Origin: JAVJUV01 sp047314965
GTDB taxonomy: Bacteria; Pseudomonadota; Alphaproteobacteria; Rhodobacterales; Rhodobacteraceae
Length of the DNA: 64,000 nucleotides
Assembly: GCF_047314965.1 (NCBI RefSeq)
Contig: NZ_JBLBVK010000052.1
Coordinates: 115,808-179,807, forward strand
Direction: 5' to 3'
Below, piece after piece: positions 62,700 to 64,000 of the stretch. Within the stretch, counting starts at the first letter, position 1, and every line of letters starts with the position of its first letter. The translations under genes and the position numbers were made by a program. The notes below the pieces were generated by a model that searched no databases, was not told where the DNA came from, and saw nothing but the letters and a program-made list of their open reading frames with translations.

Positions 62700-63965
62700 A
62701 TGAATATCCTGATCCTGGGCGGCGGCGGGCGCGAGCATGCGCTGGCATGGGCCGTGATGCAGAACCCGAAATGCGACAAACTGATCGTGGCGCCAGGAAA
62801 CGCGGGCATCGCACAGATCGCGGAATGCGCCGCTCTGGATATCATGGACGGAACCGCGGTCGTCGAGTTCGCCGAAGGGGAATCGATCGATTTCGTCATC
62901 GTCGGCCCGGAGGCGCCCCTGGCCGCGGGCGTGGCCGATGATCTGCGCGCCTCGGGCTTCTCGGTCTTCGGCCCCTCGAAGGCCGCGGCGGCGCTCGAGG
63001 CCTCGAAAAGGTTCACCAAGGAGATCTGCGACGCTGCCGGCGCGCCCACCGCCGCCTGGGCGCGGTTCACCGAGGCCGCGCCTGCGAAGGAATATGTCCG
63101 GGCGCAAGGCGCTCCCATCGTGATCAAGGCCGACGGGCTGGCCGCCGGCAAGGGCGTCATCGTGGCGATGACGCTGGACGAGGCGCTGGCCGCGGTGGAC
63201 GAGATGTTCTCGGGCACGTTCGGCGAGGCCGGCGCGGAGGTGGTGATCGAGGAATTCATGGAGGGCGAGGAAGCCTCGTTCTTCGTGCTCTGCGACGGCA
63301 CGGACGCGCTGGCGATCGGCACGGCGCAGGACCACAAGCGCGTGGGCGAAGGCGACACCGGGCCGAACACCGGCGGCATGGGCGCCTATTCCCCCGCGCC
63401 CGTGCTGACCGACAGGATCGCCGAGCGCGCGATGGCGGAAATCATCCGCCCGACGCTGGCCGAGATGGCGCGGCGCGGGACGCCGTTCCAAGGCGTGCTT
63501 TATGCCGGGCTGATGATCCGGGACGGCCGCCCCCGCCTTGTCGAGTACAACGTCCGCTTCGGCGATCCCGAATGCCAGGTCCTGATGCTCCGGCTGGGCG
63601 GCCAGGCCTTCGACCTGATCCAGGCCGCGGCCGAGGGACGCCTCGCCGGAGAAAGGGTGACCTGGGCCGACGACCATGCGATGACCGTCGTGATGGCGGC
63701 GAACGGCTATCCGGGGGCCTACGAAAAGGGAACCGAGATCCGCGGGCTGGACGGCCTGCCGGAGGATTCGTTCCATGTCGTCTTCCATGCTGGCACCAGC
63801 GAGACGGACGGCCGGATCGTGGCCTCTGGGGGCCGGGTCCTGAATGTCACCGCACGCGGGAAGACGCTGGCCGAGGCGCGGGAACGCGCCTATGCGATGG
63901 TCGATCGGATCGACTGGCCCGAAGGGTTCTGCCGCCGCGATATCGGCTGGCGCGCGTTGAGCTAG
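62700..63965 (+). CDS. purD: Phosphoribosylamine-glycine ligase
   Basis: PurD (421 aa, full length) joins phosphoribosylamine with glycine using ATP in purine synthesis. It begins MNILILGGGGREHALAWAVM, then IVAPGNAGIAQIAECAALDI and DFVIVGPEAPLAAGVADDL. The ATP-grasp domain has GAPIVIKADGLAAGKGVIVA and EEASFFVLCDG, and GDTGPNTGGMGAYSPAPVL and EYNVRFGDPECQVLM complete the family set. After the stop codon the last 35 bases (GC-rich, with CGCCTCCGGCG) may be the start of another hairpin element cut by the window edge. Confidence 0.98.
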   Translation: MNILILGGGGREHALAWAVMQNPKCDKLIVAPGNAGIAQIAECAALDIMDGTAVVEFAEGESIDFVIVGPEAPLAAGVADDLRASGFSVFGPSKAAAALEASKRFTKEICDAAGAPTAAWARFTEAAPAKEYVRAQGAPIVIKADGLAAGKGVIVAMTLDEALAAVDEMFSGTFGEAGAEVVIEEFMEGEEASFFVLCDGTDALAIGTAQDHKRVGEGDTGPNTGGMGAYSPAPVLTDRIAERAMAEIIRPTLAEMARRGTPFQGVLYAGLMIRDGRPRLVEYNVRFGDPECQVLMLRLGGQAFDLIQAAAEGRLAGERVTWADDHAMTVVMAANGYPGAYEKGTEIRGLDGLPEDSFHVVFHAGTSETDGRIVASGGRVLNVTARGKTLAEARERAYAMVDRIDWPEGFCRRDIGWRALS

Positions 63966-64000
63966 AGGGTTCGACGCCTCCGGCGCCGACCGGTGGGGGG

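Noticed and set aside
62532..63788. A long N-terminal extension of xseA running antisense to purD
   Set aside because: The conserved XseA N-terminus starts at 62531, and the extension is the shadow of purD.

Overview
This 64 kb window is chromosomal DNA from a GC-rich alphaproteobacterium. The gene set points to the order Rhodobacterales (Roseobacter/Rhodobacter group): ctaD with the Paracoccus/Rhodobacter-type heme ligands at His411 and His413, a SAM-II riboswitch in front of metZ, a SelD fused to a flavoprotein, a glyQ-small membrane protein-glyS cluster followed by ppdK, and small proteins that I recognise only from that group. I cannot assign a genus. Most of the window is core genome: there is no insertion sequence, phage, CRISPR array or rRNA operon, and there is one tRNA.

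Layout. 1-4.3 kb: an oxygenase cluster, with a Rieske oxygenase divergent from an SsuD-like flavin monooxygenase, an aldo/keto reductase and a flavin reductase. 4.4-9.4 kb: dnaE, a secreted GH5 glycosidase and what looks like a frameshifted small gene. 9.4-16.2 kb: a LolD-type ABC ATPase with its FtsX-type permease, a PNPOx-like protein, and the selenium pair selD (fused) and selU facing each other. 16.3-20.5 kb: a lipase, a small membrane protein, a thiolase, tRNA-Leu(GAG), lipB and a phytanoyl-CoA dioxygenase-like protein. 20.6-24 kb: ctaD, then a 124-residue protein that looks like a stand-alone copy of COX1 helices X-XII, a DUF2244 protein and a YqeY protein. 24-33.3 kb: carA, a membrane acyltransferase behind a twin palindromic operator, a GT2 glycosyltransferase with a MshEN-like N-terminus, a GntR regulator, a HAD phosphatase, a UbiH-like monooxygenase, a class V aminotransferase and a diguanylate cyclase. 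33.3-43.4 kb: ilvC, glmM, a SleB hydrolase, a PPDK homologue with a degenerate nucleotide site, glyS and glyQ. 43.6-55.9 kb: a SPOR/peptidoglycan-binding protein with a dead trypsin-like domain, a TPP decarboxylase, trkH, a zinc-binding GFA-like protein, folE2, a glutamine amidotransferase, a LysR regulator, a GNAT protein, metZ with its riboswitch, a hydrolase and a GST. 56-64 kb: a membrane protein, a TbpB-like lipoprotein, yciB, an isolated NuoE-NuoF type fusion, a small exported protein, xseA and purD.

Genes that work together: the oxygenase set (oxidation of an unidentified small organic compound); selD and selU (selenophosphate for selenouridine in tRNA); glyQ and glyS (the two subunits of glycyl-tRNA synthetase); the ABC ATPase and permease; metZ and its SAM riboswitch. 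Several convergent genes overlap at their 3' ends.

Two families of non-coding repeats lie at gene 3' ends: an 11-bp phased tandem repeat at three loci, and a compound hairpin element that in two cases starts at, or one base after, a stop codon. These repeats and the COX1-fragment gene are the observations most likely to be undescribed. All family assignments were made by reading the sequence; no database search was run.
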